Source: Corynebacterium tuberculostearicum (GTDB lineage: Bacteria; Actinomycetota; Actinomycetes; Mycobacteriales; Mycobacteriaceae). Taken from it: a DNA stretch of 64,000 nucleotides. Where the stretch lies: the NCBI RefSeq assembly GCF_013408445.1, contig NZ_JACBZL010000001.1, forward strand, positions 248,001 through 312,000, read 5' to 3'. The position numbers were made by a program, and so were the translations under genes. Below are positions 17,228-28,409 of this stretch, one piece after another; positions within the stretch are counted from its first letter, which is position 1, and each line of letters opens with the position of its first letter. The notes below the pieces were generated by a model. That model saw only the letters and a program-made list of their open reading frames with translations, was not told where the DNA came from and made no database searches.

Positions 17228-17416
17228 TACAACTCCTAGTGCAGGTTAAATATAGAGAAGTTTAGCATTAGGTGATTTCTGGTCAGTGCCGTTAGGGATG
17301 TGAATGCACAAAGCCTAGACAGCGCGCTGTTACTTAGATAACATGTCCCCAATGTTCGCGTAAGGCTGTCACGCGGGCTTGATTTTTGTATGCAAGCTTG
17401 AGGAGACGGTTTTACT

Positions 17417-18763
17417 GTGACTTCTACCGAATCTGTCTACACCTCGCACCAGAGCCATGACGGGGAGATCCCGCAGCCTGGGGGACGGTGGAAACTCTTT
17501 TTATATAGCGCCATCGGCGCGTTCGTATTCTTCCTGCCGGTGACGTATCAGGATAAGCGCTCCATTCCTTTGGACCACATGGTCACCATGGTGCGCGAGG
17601 GGATTCCAGCGGCGGTGCCGTGGATTATCTTTGCGCTTGCCGTCTATGGCACGGTGCGCAGCTTTACCACCGGCGCGTTCAAAGAAAGCGTATTGCAAGC
17701 GGTCTTTGCGGTGCTCAACATTGTGGGTGCGGTGATCTCTTTCCTTATGGTCATCGATGCGCTGCCGTGGGTATTGGGCGATGAAGACCTAGTGCCGTTC
17801 CTGTGGAATTCCATCGCGATTCCGGTAGGCCTCATCGTGCCTATCGGTGGCGCGTTCCTAGCGTTTCTCATTGGCTTTGGCCTGCTGGAATTTGTTGGCG
17901 TGCTCATGCAGCCCATCATGCGGCCGCTGTGGAAGACGCCAGGACGATCCGCCATTGACGCGGTGGCCTCGTTTGTGGGCTCGTACTCGCTGGGCATTTT
18001 GGTGACGGACCGCGTCTACCAAAAGGGCGGCTATACCGGGCGCGAGGCGGCCATTATTGCCACCGGCTTTTCGACGGTCTCTGCGGCCTTCATGGTCATC
18101 GTTGCTAAGCAGCTTGACCTGATGAAAGTCTGGGGCACCTACTTTATTGTCACGCTCATCGTGACCTTTGTGGTGACGGCCATTACCGTGCGCATTCCGC
18201 CGCTGCGCACCATTCCGGACGAGTACTTTGCTGAGGCACACCCAGACCCGGAAAAGCCGGTGGAGGGCTCGCGCATCAAGAACGCGTGGCGCGAAGCAAT
18301 GCTGGCATTGCAGCGCGCGCCGTCCTTGTGGGAGTCCATCTGGGAGAACCTGCGCGATGGCGTGCGCATGGCGGCGGCCATCGTGCCTTCCATCATGTCG
18401 GTGGGCCTTATTGGCCTACTGCTTGCGCGCTTTACGCCCATCTTCGAGTGGATTGGCTACCTGTTTTACCCATTCGCGTGGGTAGTGCAGCTGCCGGAGC
18501 CGGTCCAGGCCGGCAAGGGCGCGGCCATGGGTATTGCGGAGATGTTCCTGCCCGCCACCGCGGTGGCAGACAGCGACAACATGGTGGTCAAGTTCGTCAT
18601 CGGCGTGGTGGCAGTCTCCGCCATCATCTTCTTCTCCGCGCTGGTGCCGTGCATCCTGGCTACCAAGATTCCGGTGAAGCTCACCCACCTGGTCATCATC
18701 TGGTTTGAGCGCGTGGCGCTGACCATCCTCATCGCCACGCCGATTGCCCACCTGCTGTTTTGA
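17417..18763 (+). CDS. YjiH-family membrane protein, probable histidine-related transporter
   Basis: 448 residues, about 10-11 membrane helices with two nucleoside-gate-like halves (VASFVGSYSLGILVTDRVY and the MGIAEMFLPATAVAD region). YjiH proteins are often encoded beside hut genes, and here hutG follows convergently nine bases away, so uptake of histidine or a breakdown product is a reasonable guess. The GTG at 17417 is preceded by GAGGAG (17400-17405) at a good distance. A segment of about 70 residues between the halves is charged and probably cytoplasmic. Confidence 0.8.
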   Translation: MTSTESVYTSHQSHDGEIPQPGGRWKLFLYSAIGAFVFFLPVTYQDKRSIPLDHMVTMVREGIPAAVPWIIFALAVYGTVRSFTTGAFKESVLQAVFAVLNIVGAVISFLMVIDALPWVLGDEDLVPFLWNSIAIPVGLIVPIGGAFLAFLIGFGLLEFVGVLMQPIMRPLWKTPGRSAIDAVASFVGSYSLGILVTDRVYQKGGYTGREAAIIATGFSTVSAAFMVIVAKQLDLMKVWGTYFIVTLIVTFVVTAITVRIPPLRTIPDEYFAEAHPDPEKPVEGSRIKNAWREAMLALQRAPSLWESIWENLRDGVRMAAAIVPSIMSVGLIGLLLARFTPIFEWIGYLFYPFAWVVQLPEPVQAGKGAAMGIAEMFLPATAVADSDNMVVKFVIGVVAVSAIIFFSALVPCILATKIPVKLTHLVIIWFERVALTILIATPIAHLLF

Positions 18764-18771
18764 GCTAAGCG

Positions 18772-19704
18772 CTAGGCCCCGAGGTGGGCCGTGACGATGT
18801 CATCGATAAGCCGCGCCGCTGCCTTGGCGGTGCGGTTATCTATGTCAAAGGTGGGGTTGAGCTCGACGACGTCCACCAGGGCCAGCTTGCCCGTCTGTGC
18901 AATTGCTACAGCCATGGCGCGGATGCGCTCATAGCTCACACCCAGAGACGCCGGGGCGGATACGCCCGGCGCGGTGGATGCTGGCAGGACGTCGAGGTCG
19001 ATGGATAGGTGGACCTTGTCCTTGCCCTCCGTGGCGCGGGCAGCGAGCTCGCCGCATTCGGCTGGGGAGAGGTTGACCAGCTCTTCGTCTAGGGTGATGG
19101 CCACGCCGAGGGACTCGGCTTCGTCGAAAAGCACCGCGGTGTTATTGGGGCGGGAGATACCCAGCACGGTGTAGTCGAAGTCATCGGTGAGCTCCGAAAT
19201 CTGCTTGAACGGGGTGCCGGAGGTGGCTTGATCGGCGCGGCGCAGATCGAAGTGGGCGTCCAGGTTGATGATCTTGGTGGCTCCCACCGCGCGGTAGAGG
19301 CCGCGGTGGGAGCCGAAAGCAGTCTCGTGACCGCCGCCCAAGATGATGGGCAAGGTGCCGGCTTCGACGAGTTCCTGCACCTTATCGGAGAGCGCATCGT
19401 GGGCGCCGTCGAGGTCGTTGGCTTGGGTGGTGATCGTGCCGGCGTCGGCAAGCGCATGCGCATGGTGCACCGCCAAGGAACCCAGCGCGGAACGCAGCGC
19501 GGCCGGGCCTGCGGCAGCACCCTGGCGGCCCCCATTGCGCAGCACGCCCTCATCGGAGGCAAAGCCCACCAGGGTTACCGGGGCGGGGGAGTCGGTGGAC
19601 TGATTGATAACGCTATGCCAGCGGGCGTGCTCTGGGCCAGGGCCATCGGAGCGGCCGGACCATTCAGGGGCGGGGGTGAAAAGTTCAGCTTTTTCGGTGT
19701 TCAT
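18772..19704 (-). CDS. hutG: Formimidoylglutamase
   Basis: 310 residues of the ureohydrolase/arginase fold. The metal-binding motifs are GGGHE, DAHFD and SIDLDV, giving the His and Asp ligands for two Mn ions. It hydrolyses N-formimidoyl-L-glutamate to glutamate and formamide, the last step of histidine breakdown. It is divergent from the IclR regulator hutR, and a TACCCT -10-like element (19718-19713) ends eight bases before the ATG, so its mRNA is probably leaderless. It is the only hut gene on the minus strand here. Confidence 0.93.
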   Translation of the reverse strand: MNTEKAELFTPAPEWSGRSDGPGPEHARWHSVINQSTDSPAPVTLVGFASDEGVLRNGGRQGAAAGPAALRSALGSLAVHHAHALADAGTITTQANDLDGAHDALSDKVQELVEAGTLPIILGGGHETAFGSHRGLYRAVGATKIINLDAHFDLRRADQATSGTPFKQISELTDDFDYTVLGISRPNNTAVLFDEAESLGVAITLDEELVNLSPAECGELAARATEGKDKVHLSIDLDVLPASTAPGVSAPASLGVSYERIRAMAVAIAQTGKLALVDVVELNPTFDIDNRTAKAAARLIDDIVTAHLGA

Positions 19705-19767
19705 GGTTACCGAGGGTAGGCAAGAACGCGGGATATGGCAGGAAAATTCTGCTTACAATCACTAAGT
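19705..19767. promoter_or_regulatory. Divergent hutG/hutR promoter region
   Basis: Two back-to-back -10 elements are visible: TACCCT on the minus strand (19718-19713) for hutG and TACAAT on the plus strand (19754-19759) for hutR. Each is eight bases from a start codon. An imperfect inverted repeat GCAGGAAAATTCTGC (19738-19752) lies just upstream of the hutR -10 and could be a HutR site. The published C. resistens HutR motif (TCTGwwATwCCAGA) was not found. Confidence 0.6.
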
Positions 19768-20511
19768 GTGAGTACAAATCGAGTTCCAGCGGCCCGTCAC
19801 GCGTTAGAGATTCTTAAGTTGTTATCGACGATTGACGTTCCAATTTCTGCTGCCAGGATACAAGGTGAACTGGGACTGCCGCGGTCATCTACGTATCACT
19901 TGCTAGCGGAGATGGTGGATGCCGGCTTTGTGGCGCACTTGCCGGAGCATAAGACATATGGCCTGGGCCTTGCGGCCTATTCCATGGCTTCGGCCTATGT
20001 AACTCAACAGCCTTTGGTGCGAATGGCTACTCGGGACTTGGAACGGTGCGCGGATCTGGTGGGTGGATCGGGGCACTTGTCTCGTATGGCTGGATCGGAA
20101 ATCTTGTACTTGCAGGAGGTCCGTGCTGCAGGGGCAATCTCTTTGGTGACCGAGGTTGGTGTGCGATTGCAAGCGCATAAGACGGCGTCCGGGCGCGTAA
20201 TGCTGGCGCATCTTCCTGACGCGGAGGTGCGCGCCGCATTCGATACTGCGGGTGGTAGTGGCTTTTCTGCTTTGAAGGAGCGCTTGCGGTTGGTGGCCGC
20301 GCGGGGTTGGGACCAAGAGGTGGAGGAAATTACTCGTGGCCAGGCTTCTGTAGCGGTGCCCATTCTGGACCATCTGGACCGCCCAGCGGCGGCGGTGGCG
20401 GTGACGTATCCGGTAGGGACGCCAGATGCAAAGGTGGATGCCGCCATTCGGGCACTGCAGGAGGCGTCAGACAAGGTGGCGGGGAAAATGTACCGCAATC
20501 GAAGAAAGTGA
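19768..20511 (+). CDS. hutR: IclR-family regulator of histidine utilisation
   Basis: 247 residues from GTG 19768 (VSTNRVPAARHAL). The N-terminal winged helix (ISAARIQGELGLPRSSTYHLLAEMV) and the C-terminal IclR effector domain (about 80-245) are clear. Its place between hutG and hutH matches HutR of C. resistens, which controls hut genes. The start is chosen because a good -10 (TACAAT, 19754-19759) leaves no room for a leader; ATG 19735 lies upstream of that promoter. Its last codons overlap a GATGTA/TACATC repeat. Confidence 0.88.
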   Translation: MSTNRVPAARHALEILKLLSTIDVPISAARIQGELGLPRSSTYHLLAEMVDAGFVAHLPEHKTYGLGLAAYSMASAYVTQQPLVRMATRDLERCADLVGGSGHLSRMAGSEILYLQEVRAAGAISLVTEVGVRLQAHKTASGRVMLAHLPDAEVRAAFDTAGGSGFSALKERLRLVAARGWDQEVEEITRGQASVAVPILDHLDRPAAAVAVTYPVGTPDAKVDAAIRALQEASDKVAGKMYRNRRK

Positions 20512-20549
20512 TGTAGCATACATCTATCGCGTTGGGTTGTCGCGCGACA
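20510..20549. promoter_or_regulatory. Two palindromes upstream of hutH
   Basis: GATGTA-GCA-TACATC (20510-20524) is a perfect 6-3-6 inverted repeat beginning in the hutR stop codon, and TGTCGCGCGACA (20538-20549) is a perfect 12-bp palindrome. Both lie within the 78 bases between hutR and hutH and are candidates for operators of HutR or a global regulator. Confidence 0.5.
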
Positions 20550-20589
20550 CATTTTTGATTATCAATCCCTACTCCAAGGAGTTTTTGCC

Positions 20590-22143
20590 ATGCCTAACGC
20601 CTACCCATCCACCGTGACCGTCAACGTCGGTGCGTTGAGTATCGAGGACGTCGTTGCCGTTGCCCGCTATGGAGCAAAGGTGGAGATTGCGCCCGAGGCT
20701 CTCGAAGAGGTAGCCGCGACCCGCGAGCGCGTGGAAGAACTGGCACAGGATCCCACCCCGGTCTATGGCATTTCCACCGGCTTTGGTGCACTTGCCCGCC
20801 GCCACATTCCGGAGGAGATGCGCGCCCAGCTGCAGCTTTCCTTAGTGCGCTCGCATGCCGCGGGCACCGGCCCAGAGGTGGAAGAAGAGGTCATCCGCGC
20901 GCTCATGCTGCTGCGCCTGTCCACCTTGTGTACCGGTCGTACCGGCGTGCGCCCGGTGGTCGTAGAAACCTATGCCAAGGCGCTGAATGCCGGAATCGTT
21001 CCGGTGGTGCGCGAGTACGGATCGCTCGGCTGCTCCGGCGATTTGGCGCCGCTGGCACACTGCGCATTGGCCCTGCTGGGCGAGGGTGAAGTGCGCGTCA
21101 ATGGCGAACTCAAGGACGCGGGCGACGCTCTGGCCGCGGCCGGCATCGAACCGCTGCAGCTGCGCGAGAAGGAAGGCCTCGCGCTTATAAACGGCACCGA
21201 TGGCATGCTCGGCCAGCTCTGCCTGGCCATTACTGACCTGCGCGCGGCCGCCAAGACCGCCGATATTGCCACCGCCATGACCGTGGAGGGCCTGCTGGGT
21301 ACCCTCGTGGTCTTTGCCGATGACCTGCAGCAGTTGCGCCCGCACCCAGGCCAGGCCGATGCCGCGGCCAATATCCTCCAGGTGGCCGAAGGCTCGCAGA
21401 TTCTGGAGGCCGCGCTCGAGGAATTCAAGAAGAACCAGGTGCAGGATGCGTACTCCGTGCGCTGCGCCCCGCAGGTTGCCGGCGGGTTCCGCGATACCCT
21501 GGCCCACACCGCCCAGGTGGCCGAGCGCGAGCTGGCCGCCGCGGTGGATAACCCGGTGGTAACCAAGGATGGTCGCGTGGTCTCCAATGGCAATTTCCAC
21601 GGCGCGCCAGTTGCCTATGCGCTCGACTTCCTTGCCATCGTCACTGCGGACTTGGCGTCCATTTCCGAGCGCCGCACCGACCGCTTCCTGGACCCGGCGC
21701 GCAACCGCGGGCTGAATGCCTTTCTTGCCGACGACCCCGGTGTCGACTCCGGCCACATGATTGCGCAGTACGCCCAGGCCGGCATCGTGAGCGAAATGAA
21801 GCGCCTAGCCAACCCATCTTCGGCCGATTCCATTCCTTCTTCGGCCATGCAGGAAGACCATGTGTCTATGGGATGGTCCGCCGCCCGCAAGCTGCGCAAG
21901 GCCGTGGATGGCCTACAGCGCGTGCTGGCCGTGGAAATCCTCACCGCCGCCCGCGCCATCGACATGCGCGAGGGCACCCCGGCCAAGGGCACCGGCGCGG
22001 TGATTGAGAAGCTGCGCCAGACTGTGGACGGCCCCGGTGTGGACCGCTACCTGTCCCCGGAAATCGAGGAGACCGTACGCCTAGTCAAGGAAGGCGCTCT
22101 TATCGACGCCGTCGAGGACGCTACTGGAAAGCTGCGTGGTTAA
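20590..22143 (+). CDS. hutH: Histidine ammonia-lyase
   Basis: 517 residues. The MIO prosthetic-group tripeptide is Cys148-Ser149-Gly150 in GSLGCSGDLAPLAH; most family members have Ala-Ser-Gly, but Streptomyces enzymes also have Cys, so this should be active. Other conserved parts are YGISTGFG and QEDHVSMGW. It deaminates histidine to urocanate, the first committed step. CCAAGGAG precedes ATG 20590. A flavin-reductase remnant abuts its stop codon. Confidence 0.95.
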   Translation: MPNAYPSTVTVNVGALSIEDVVAVARYGAKVEIAPEALEEVAATRERVEELAQDPTPVYGISTGFGALARRHIPEEMRAQLQLSLVRSHAAGTGPEVEEEVIRALMLLRLSTLCTGRTGVRPVVVETYAKALNAGIVPVVREYGSLGCSGDLAPLAHCALALLGEGEVRVNGELKDAGDALAAAGIEPLQLREKEGLALINGTDGMLGQLCLAITDLRAAAKTADIATAMTVEGLLGTLVVFADDLQQLRPHPGQADAAANILQVAEGSQILEAALEEFKKNQVQDAYSVRCAPQVAGGFRDTLAHTAQVAERELAAAVDNPVVTKDGRVVSNGNFHGAPVAYALDFLAIVTADLASISERRTDRFLDPARNRGLNAFLADDPGVDSGHMIAQYAQAGIVSEMKRLANPSSADSIPSSAMQEDHVSMGWSAARKLRKAVDGLQRVLAVEILTAARAIDMREGTPAKGTGAVIEKLRQTVDGPGVDRYLSPEIEETVRLVKEGALIDAVEDATGKLRG

Positions 22144-22605
22144 TACGTCGACGATAACCCCTTGCCATTTTCGCCCTTTAAGGCGAGCACAGTGCCACGA
22201 CCTATTGGTTGGCTCTCTAGCGTCGACGGCCAAGGTCGCGAAAATATCGCTCCCTATAGCCAGTGGCAAAACCTCACCTTCGATCCACCCATGGTGATGT
22301 TTTCGGCCAACCAGTACCCGGATAGTCGTCGTAAGGACACGGTCCTCAATGCCGAGGAAACCGGCTGGTTCGTGTGGAATATGGACACCTATGACCTGCG
22401 CGAGGAAGTCAATAAATCCGCCCAGGTGCTCGACTATGGCGACAGCGAGTGGGACCGCCTTTCCGTCACCAAGGAATATGCGGACAATTACCGCATTCCC
22501 ATGGTGAAGGAGTCTCCGGTGAAGTTCGAGTGCCAGTACAAGACCACGCTGCGCGTGCCCGGTTCCGACGACGCCGCGCGCGCCGGGCTAGAGGGCAGCG
22601 CGTAG
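22144..22605 (+). pseudogene. Truncated flavin-reductase-like gene
   Basis: Directly after the hutH stop the frame reads YVDDNPLPFSPFKA, then a clear flavin-reductase (FMN-binding split-barrel) core: PRPIGWLSSVDGQGRENIAPYSQWQNLTFDPPMVMF. The first 15-20 residues with a start codon are missing (only TTG 22162 is available) and the C-terminal half is missing; the frame ends inside the convergent GDSL gene. Complete relatives are about 200 residues, here about 150. It looks like the remains of a deletion that joined hutH to the GDSL gene. Confidence 0.75.
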
Positions 22606-23373
22606 CGCCTGGGCCATTGCCACCTGGCCCGCGTGTGTGGGGTGCATGGGAAAGGAATTGGTGTCCTTTCCCGTAAAGTCCACCCACGGCGAGGGGGAGC
22701 AGGCGGTGTGGTCTAGGGCGGCGTCGGCAAGCACGTAAGTAGCCCCGTGGCGCTCGGCGGCCTCGCGCACTGCCTGATTGATGCGCTCGATGGAGGCGGC
22801 CAACCATTCCCGGTCACTGGCCGGGACTTTTTCTATGTAGGGGCAGGTCTCCCCGTGCTTGATAAGGGGGAGGTAGCCGGTGGCAAGGACCTTCGCATTA
22901 GGGGAGCGGCGGTGAATTTCCTCGTAGACCTTGTCGAGCCGGCGGGGCAGATCGCGGATTTCTAAGTCAATCTGCGCGCCTGATTCCGCCTGGCAGATAT
23001 CGTCCGTGGCGCACTGGGTAAGGCGCACGAAGCTGGCGTCATTGCCGCCGATGGATAGGCTCACCAGGTTGGTGTCCTCGCGTAGGGCGTCCACCTGGGC
23101 GGGGTGTTCGCCGGCCGAGGAAAGTACGTCGAGGGTGCTAGCGCCCTGGCAGGTGACATTGGTGAGCTTTGCGTCCATCTCCTTGGCCGCGAGCTCGGGG
23201 TAGGAATCTTGTGCGCGTACGCAGGTATTGGGTGGATCCAGTGGCAGTGTGGTCGAGCCCATGGCCGCATAGGAATCTCCCAGCGCGACATAGTGGGGTG
23301 GCTGCGGTTCCTCGGCGGGGGTGGAACAAGCGGTGAGGAGGGCCGCGGAAAGGAGGGGGATGAACCGGCGCAT
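22588..23373 (-). CDS. Secreted GDSL/SGNH-hydrolase lipoprotein
   Basis: 261 residues from MRRFIPLLS, with lipobox LLTAC (Cys16). SGNH blocks are present: block I LGDSY (Ser34), block III GGND, and block V HPTHAGQ with the catalytic Asp/His pair region. Two or three disulphide-like Cys pairs (e.g. Cys in TCQG, QCATDDICQ) fit an exported enzyme of the actinobacterial lipase/esterase type (Streptomyces lipase-like). It probably cleaves acyl esters at the cell surface. An upstream ATG (23382) is possible. It sits opposite to and between hutH and hutU, breaking the hut operon. Confidence 0.85.
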   Translation of the reverse strand: MRRFIPLLSAALLTACSTPAEEPQPPHYVALGDSYAAMGSTTLPLDPPNTCVRAQDSYPELAAKEMDAKLTNVTCQGASTLDVLSSAGEHPAQVDALREDTNLVSLSIGGNDASFVRLTQCATDDICQAESGAQIDLEIRDLPRRLDKVYEEIHRRSPNAKVLATGYLPLIKHGETCPYIEKVPASDREWLAASIERINQAVREAAERHGATYVLADAALDHTACSPSPWVDFTGKDTNSFPMHPTHAGQVAMAQALRAAL

Positions 23374-23400
23374 GCAGGCCATCGTAGATCATTCCGCGGG

Positions 23401-23418
23401 TGTCTCATATACGAGACA
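23401..23418. promoter_or_regulatory. Inverted repeat upstream of hutU
   Basis: TGTCTC-ATATAC-GAGACA is a perfect 6-6-6 inverted repeat between the divergent GDSL gene and hutU, with a palindromic TATA at its centre. The spacing and position suit a regulator dimer controlling one or both genes. Confidence 0.5.
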
Positions 23419-23483
23419 GTTAGGGTTTGTGTGGCCTGTTACATAGATGTGAATCACAGTAAGTTGTGACCTGTGACGCCAAA

Positions 23484-23527
23484 CAAGCCCTCGGGGACAG
23501 CCCCGGGACACCGGCCTAGGGGGCTTG
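23484..23527 (+). other. Structured GC-rich leader of hutU
   Basis: CAAGCCC (23484-23490) pairs with GGGCTTG (23521-23527), with an inner CGGGG-ACAG-CCCCG hairpin (23492-23505). This nested stem lies 35 bases before the hutU start. It is not a recognised riboswitch; it may affect mRNA stability or be incidental. Confidence 0.4.
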
Positions 23528-23562
23528 GGAGGGCGTCGGAAAAGCACGACGAAAGGAAGCCC

Positions 23563-25239
<1,677 letters not shown>

Positions 25240-26409
25240 ATGAGCACACTTTTTACCGGCATTTCAGAACTCCGTACGGTCAGCGAGCGTGGCACGCTTA
25301 ACGACGCCGCCATTATCGCCCAATCCGGCACCATCGCCTGGGTCGGCCCAGCCTCCGAGGCACCGGCCGCCGACGAAAAGGTGGACCTAGGCGGCCGCGC
25401 CGTCCTGCCCGGCTGGGTAGATTCGCACACCCACATGGTCTTCGACGGTGACCGCTCCGCCGAATTCGAGGCCCGCATCTCCGGCGGTTCCTATGAGGCA
25501 GGCGGCATCGCCGTGACCATGGACGCCACCCGCCAGGCCGGCACCGACCGCCTGGACCAGCTGGTGGCGGACCGCGTGGCCGCCGGCCGCCGCGGTGGCA
25601 CCACCACCTTTGAGACCAAGACGGGCTACGGCCTCAATACCGAGTCCGAGGTGGAGGCCGCCAAGGTAGCCTCCCGCCACGTCGATGACGTGACCTTCTT
25701 GGGCGCGCACCTGGTCCCGCCGGGAGCGGACGCGGAGGAGTACCTCGACGAGGTCGTTGGCCCCATGCTCGAGGGCGTTGCTCCCTACGTGCAGTGGATC
25801 GACGTCTTCTGTGAGCGCGGCGCCTTCAACGAGGAACAATCCCGCCGCGTGCTGGAGGCCGGTAAGAATTTGGGCCTCGGCCTGCGCGTGCACGGCAATC
25901 AGCTGGGCGAGGGGCCGGGCGTTGCCCTCGCCGTCGAACTGGGCGCGGCCTCGGTAGACCACGTCAATCACCTAACCGACGAGGACGTCGAGCTGCTGGC
26001 CAATTCCGATACCGTGGCCACCATGCTGCCGGCGTGCGACCTGTCCACCCGCGAGCCGCTCGCCCCGGGCCGCACGCTTCTCGACGCCGGCGCTACCCTC
26101 GCCATCGCCTCCAACCTCAACCCTGGCACGTCCTATACCTCCTCGATGAATTACTGCGTGACCACCGCGGTCCTGCAGCAGCACCTCTCCGTCGATGAGG
26201 CCATCCACGCCGCCACCACCGGCGGAGCGACCGCCCTGCGCCGCCACAACGTGGGCAACGGCCTCGACCCGCAGGGCCGCCCGGCTAAGGGCACCATCGT
26301 GGAGGGTGCCGCCGCGGACCTGCACGTGCTCGACGCACCCAGCGCCGTGCACTTGGCCTACCGCCCAGGCATGCCACTGAGCTACCGCACTTTCGTCGCG
26401 GGCGCTTAG
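25240..26409 (+). CDS. hutI: Imidazolonepropionase
   Basis: 389 residues of the amidohydrolase TIM-barrel family. The metal-binding HxH is in VDSHTHMVFDGDR, with LRVHGNQLGEG and SVDHVNHL carrying further His ligands and CDLSTREP near the end of the barrel. It converts 4-imidazolone-5-propionate to N-formimidoyl-glutamate, which HutG then cleaves. The ATG follows the hutU stop directly. Confidence 0.95.
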   Translation: MSTLFTGISELRTVSERGTLNDAAIIAQSGTIAWVGPASEAPAADEKVDLGGRAVLPGWVDSHTHMVFDGDRSAEFEARISGGSYEAGGIAVTMDATRQAGTDRLDQLVADRVAAGRRGGTTTFETKTGYGLNTESEVEAAKVASRHVDDVTFLGAHLVPPGADAEEYLDEVVGPMLEGVAPYVQWIDVFCERGAFNEEQSRRVLEAGKNLGLGLRVHGNQLGEGPGVALAVELGAASVDHVNHLTDEDVELLANSDTVATMLPACDLSTREPLAPGRTLLDAGATLAIASNLNPGTSYTSSMNYCVTTAVLQQHLSVDEAIHAATTGGATALRRHNVGNGLDPQGRPAKGTIVEGAAADLHVLDAPSAVHLAYRPGMPLSYRTFVAGA

Positions 26410-26452
26410 GATATGGAGTTTGGGGCGGCAATCGCGTAGGGTTGGTGAAGCA

Positions 26453-28312
26453 ATGAGCATTACCGATAACGCCACCGGCGGCGTCAACGAGCCGGAAGAT
26501 TTTAATAAGTCGGAATCTCAGGACAACTCGCAAGGTGTCACCAAGGACACCAGGGCTGCGAATACTTCTGAGGACACCGGCGCTGAGTCCCAAGATTCAG
26601 CCAACGACAACTCCCAGGGGTTCGCGCATCTTGGCCTGCCAGAGAAAATTCTGGAGGCCGTTGCGAAAGTAGGCTTCACCAAGCCGTCCCCCATTCAGGA
26701 AGAAACCATCCCGATCTTGATGGAAGGCCGCGACGTTGTCGGCCTTGCCCAGACCGGTACCGGCAAGACCGCAGCCTTTGCGCTGCCGGTTCTGTCGCAG
26801 ATTGACACCAAGGCCCGCCATCCGCAGGCCCTCGTGCTCGCTCCCACCCGCGAGCTGGCCCTGCAGGTGGCGGACTCCTTCCAATCCTTCGCCGAGTCCC
26901 TCAAGGGCGTCGAGGTGCTGCCTATCTACGGTGGCCAAGCCTATGGCATTCAGCTTTCCGGTCTGCGCCGCGGTGCGCAGGTTATCGTGGGCACCCCGGG
27001 TCGCGTCATCGACCACCTGGAGAAGGGCTCGCTGGACCTGTCCCAGCTGCAGTTTCTCGTCCTCGATGAGGCCGATGAGATGCTGAACATGGGCTTCCAA
27101 GAAGACGTCGAGCGCATCCTGGAGGACACCCCGGACCGCAAGCAGGTGGCGCTTTTCTCGGCCACCATGCCGAACGCTATCCGACGCCTGTCTAAGCAGT
27201 ACCTCGACAACCCCGCCGAGGTCACGGTGAAGTCCGAGCGCCGCACCAATGACAACATCACGCAGCGCTTCCTCCTCATTCCGCACCGCGCAAAGATGGA
27301 TGCCTTCACCCGCATCCTCGAGGTCATCAATTACGACGCCATCATCGTCTTCTGCCGTACCAAGCACGAGACCGAAGAGGTGGCCGAGACCCTGCGTGAC
27401 CGCGGTTTCAGCGCCGCCGCCATCAACGGCGATATTGCGCAGGCTCAGCGCGAGCGCACCGTCGATCAGCTCAAGGATGGCCGCCTAGACATCCTCGTGG
27501 CTACCGACGTCGCCGCCCGTGGCCTCGACGTCGAGCGCATCACGCACGTGGTCAACTTCGATATCCCGAACGATACCGAGTCTTACGTGCACCGCATCGG
27601 CCGCACCGGCCGCGCTGGACGCTCCGGCGAAGCCATCCTATTCGTCACCCCGCGCGAGCGCCGCATGCTGCGCTCCATCGAGCGCGTGACCAACGCCCGC
27701 TTGGAAGAGATGGAACTGCCGTCCGTCGATGAGGTCAATGAAAAGCGCAAGGAAAAGTTCGCGCAGTCCATTACCAACTCCATGGATAATAAGCAGGCGG
27801 ACTTCTTCCGGACCTTGGTGCGCAAGTACTCCGAGGACAATAATGCGGCCATGGATGACATCGCTGCAGCCCTCGCCGTCATGCTGCAGGGTGGCAAGAA
27901 CTTCCTGATGGAAGACAAGCCGCTTCCCAAGCCGAAGCGCGATCGCGACCGCCGCGATGATCGCAAGCGTGATTTCAAGGGTGGCAGTAAGGGTCGCGGC
28001 CCCAAGCGGCCGGACGGAGACTTTGAGACGTACCGACTGGACGTCGGCAAGCGGCAAAATGTGCGACCAGGAGCCATCGTCGGCGCTATTGCCAACGAGG
28101 GTGGCTTGTCTGCCAAGGACTTCGGCCGCATCACCATCGCGGTGGGCCACACCCTGGTTGACCTGCCAAAGAACCTTGACCCGGCAGTACTGGACCGACT
28201 GAAGGATACCCGCATTTCCGGCCAGCTGATCAAGATTCAAAAGGACACCGGCCGCCCGCCACGCCGTGATCACGGCGGCGGACGCAAACGCGGTGGACGC
28301 TGGCGCGACTAG
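26453..28312 (+). CDS. DEAD-box ATP-dependent RNA helicase (DeaD/CsdA type)
   Basis: 619 residues from [11 protein letters not shown] motif [13 protein letters not shown], motif I AQTGTGKT, motif II DEAD in VLDEADEML, motif III SAT, and motif [12 protein letters not shown] are all present. The C-terminus has a basic RG/KR-rich stretch and a DbpA/CsdA-like RNA-binding domain ([26 protein letters not shown], from about 530). It unwinds RNA in ribosome assembly or cold adaptation. A -10-like TAGGGT (26437-26442) lies shortly before the start, so the leader is very short. A strong terminator follows. Confidence 0.94.
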   Translation: MSITDNATGGVNEPEDFNKSESQDNSQGVTKDTRAANTSEDTGAESQDSANDNSQGFAHLGLPEKILEAVAKVGFTKPSPIQEETIPILMEGRDVVGLAQTGTGKTAAFALPVLSQIDTKARHPQALVLAPTRELALQVADSFQSFAESLKGVEVLPIYGGQAYGIQLSGLRRGAQVIVGTPGRVIDHLEKGSLDLSQLQFLVLDEADEMLNMGFQEDVERILEDTPDRKQVALFSATMPNAIRRLSKQYLDNPAEVTVKSERRTNDNITQRFLLIPHRAKMDAFTRILEVINYDAIIVFCRTKHETEEVAETLRDRGFSAAAINGDIAQAQRERTVDQLKDGRLDILVATDVAARGLDVERITHVVNFDIPNDTESYVHRIGRTGRAGRSGEAILFVTPRERRMLRSIERVTNARLEEMELPSVDEVNEKRKEKFAQSITNSMDNKQADFFRTLVRKYSEDNNAAMDDIAAALAVMLQGGKNFLMEDKPLPKPKRDRDRRDDRKRDFKGGSKGRGPKRPDGDFETYRLDVGKRQNVRPGAIVGAIANEGGLSAKDFGRITIAVGHTLVDLPKNLDPAVLDRLKDTRISGQLIKIQKDTGRPPRRDHGGGRKRGGRWRD

Positions 28313-28325
28313 CATTTTCGACTCA

Positions 28326-28352
28326 ATGGGCCTCTTCGGAGGCCCATTTTTT
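28326..28352 (+). terminator. Rho-independent terminator
   Basis: ATGGGCCTC-TTCG-GAGGCCCAT: a 9-bp perfect stem with a stable TTCG tetraloop followed by TTTTTT. It closes the DEAD-box helicase gene. Confidence 0.93.
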
Positions 28353-28409
28353 CGTGCCCTTTGACCTGCGGTTTTACTATAAACGGGGGTAGGGTGTCGG
28401 AGGGGTTTG

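Noticed and set aside
13846..17416. Attachment sites or direct repeats bounding the helicase-Nudix cassette
   Set aside because: No convincing direct repeat, tRNA end or transposase was found at either border.
20510..20589. Known HutR motif TCTGwwATwCCAGA upstream of hutH
   Set aside because: Looked for by eye here and at hutG/hutR and hutU; no acceptable match was found.
23473..23562. N-terminal extension of hutU
   Set aside because: The added residues are not family-like and lie in the structured leader; ATG 23563 has a ribosome site.
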